From Aspidiotus rigidus (lineage: Eukaryota > Arthropoda > Insecta > Hemiptera > Diaspididae): DNA of 64,000 nucleotides. Below the pieces are notes generated by a model, which made no database searches, had not been told where the DNA came from, and saw only the letters and a list, made by a program, of their open reading frames with translations. Location of the stretch: positions 992,001-1,056,000 of the forward strand of contig JAVHKY010000039.1 of NCBI GenBank assembly GCA_035079385.1, in the 5' to 3' direction. The translations under genes were made by a program, and so were the position numbers. Every line of letters starts with the position of its first letter. Position 1 is the first letter of the stretch. This document shows, in pieces, positions 63,430 to 64,000 of this stretch.

Positions 63430-64000
63430 CTATATTAAATGGACGGTGTTTACACCAAACCGAACCGGTGGTTTGCTGCATCTACCTGAGCGCGTGATGT
63501 ATGGCGCATTCGAATTTGAAGGAGTATTGGAATCTATTGTTGAAGGAACATCGTTTTTTATAGGACACGATGGTGAGACTTGCGTTTCTTTTTGCTGATC
63601 ATTTTCGGAGAGGAAAAAACAAGGTTTCAAACGATCAATGGATACTGTTTTCGATTTAGCTCGAACGTCGATATTGAAAGTTTTTTCCTGTCTATCTAGG
63701 ACTTTGAAAGGTCCCATATACGGGGGAGTGAACGGTTTTTTGACTCGATCGTCTCGTAGAAAGACGTGAGTGGATTTATCTAAGGAAGGAGGAATGTATG
63801 AGCGTCGTTGTGTGTCATGATGAGGGAGGTTGGACAGTAGAGTCGTAGCGTAAGAAATACGTCTGGCAATTTCGTTCGCATCAGAAGTGGGATTTGGTGC
63901 GAAAATATCACCTGGTAGACGTAATTCTTGTCCGTAAAGCGCTTGAGCGGGACAAACATCGCAGGAAGTGTATACGGAAGACCGGAGTACGAGGAGAATG
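63430..64000 (-). pseudogene. Ty3/gypsy retrotransposon pol: integrase C-terminal region (partial at window edge)
   Basis: The minus strand is open from the window edge to a stop at about 63430. It reads ILLVLRSSVYTSCDVCPAQA, LYGQELRLPGDIFAPNP, THVFLRDDRVKKPFTPPYMG, PFKVLDRQEKTFNID, and KTVSIDRLKPCFF, ending near YITRSGRCSKPPVRFG. The LRSSVxTSxxxxPAxxLYGxxLRLPG block is the end of the integrase core. YxGPFKVLxRxxKTFxID..KTVSIDRLKP is the GPY/F module of Ty3/gypsy integrases. The remainder of pol lies outside the window, so intactness is unknown. No LTR was identified within the 3.4 Mb-equivalent context visible here, and none is seen between 63225 and 63430. Confidence 0.9.

Overview
The window is eukaryotic: AT-rich, with short coding exons bounded by GT-AG introns and dense repeats. 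R1-clade, RTE, Jockey/I-like, Penelope-like (PLE) and Ty3/gypsy retroelement pieces together suggest an arthropod, most likely an insect. No species can be named from the sequence. I see no tRNA, rRNA or CRISPR.

The only convincing host genes are two tandem, same-strand paralogs of the acetyl-CoA transporter SLC33A1 (AT-1). Copy 1 (18891-33730) and copy 2 (44350-59928) each resolve into nine exons. All frames join to give intact proteins of 507 and 489 residues. Intron positions match, apart from a 4-nt slide of intron 5. The kilobase-scale introns are filled with mobile elements.

Layout. 1-5.4 kb: the end of a Tigger/pogo-like transposon and tandem repeats. 5.4-9.7 kb: two decayed PLEs (E and A), then a 120-bp GA tract. 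9.9-13.6 kb: an internally deleted R1 derivative, a 5'-truncated RTE and a longer R1 element. 15.5-16.85 kb: an array built around TGACGTCA-like palindromes. 17.7-18.1 kb: one copy of a composite minisatellite family that recurs through the window. 18.9-33.7 kb: SLC33A1 copy 1, whose introns hold a second R1 derivative, LINE fragments, a head-to-head PLE pair (B) and a 90-bp-arm palindrome. 33.7-44.3 kb: the intergenic interval, with two adjacent satellite-like arrays. 44.3-59.9 kb: SLC33A1 copy 2; intron 1 carries PLE pair C, which is interrupted by a composite repeat that is itself interrupted by PLE pair D. 59.9-64 kb: the 3' flank, an AT-rich and poly-G repeat block, and the end of a gypsy pol gene.

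The most notable pattern is in the Penelope-like elements. Three insertions (B, C, D) are head-to-head inverted pairs. D, and probably C, are each enclosed by one target-site duplication (13 bp exact; 12 bp with one mismatch), so each pair looks like a single insertion event. Their 3' UTRs share a hairpin with a GCTTTC/GAAAGC outer helix, which may be a decayed hammerhead ribozyme or a new recognition structure.
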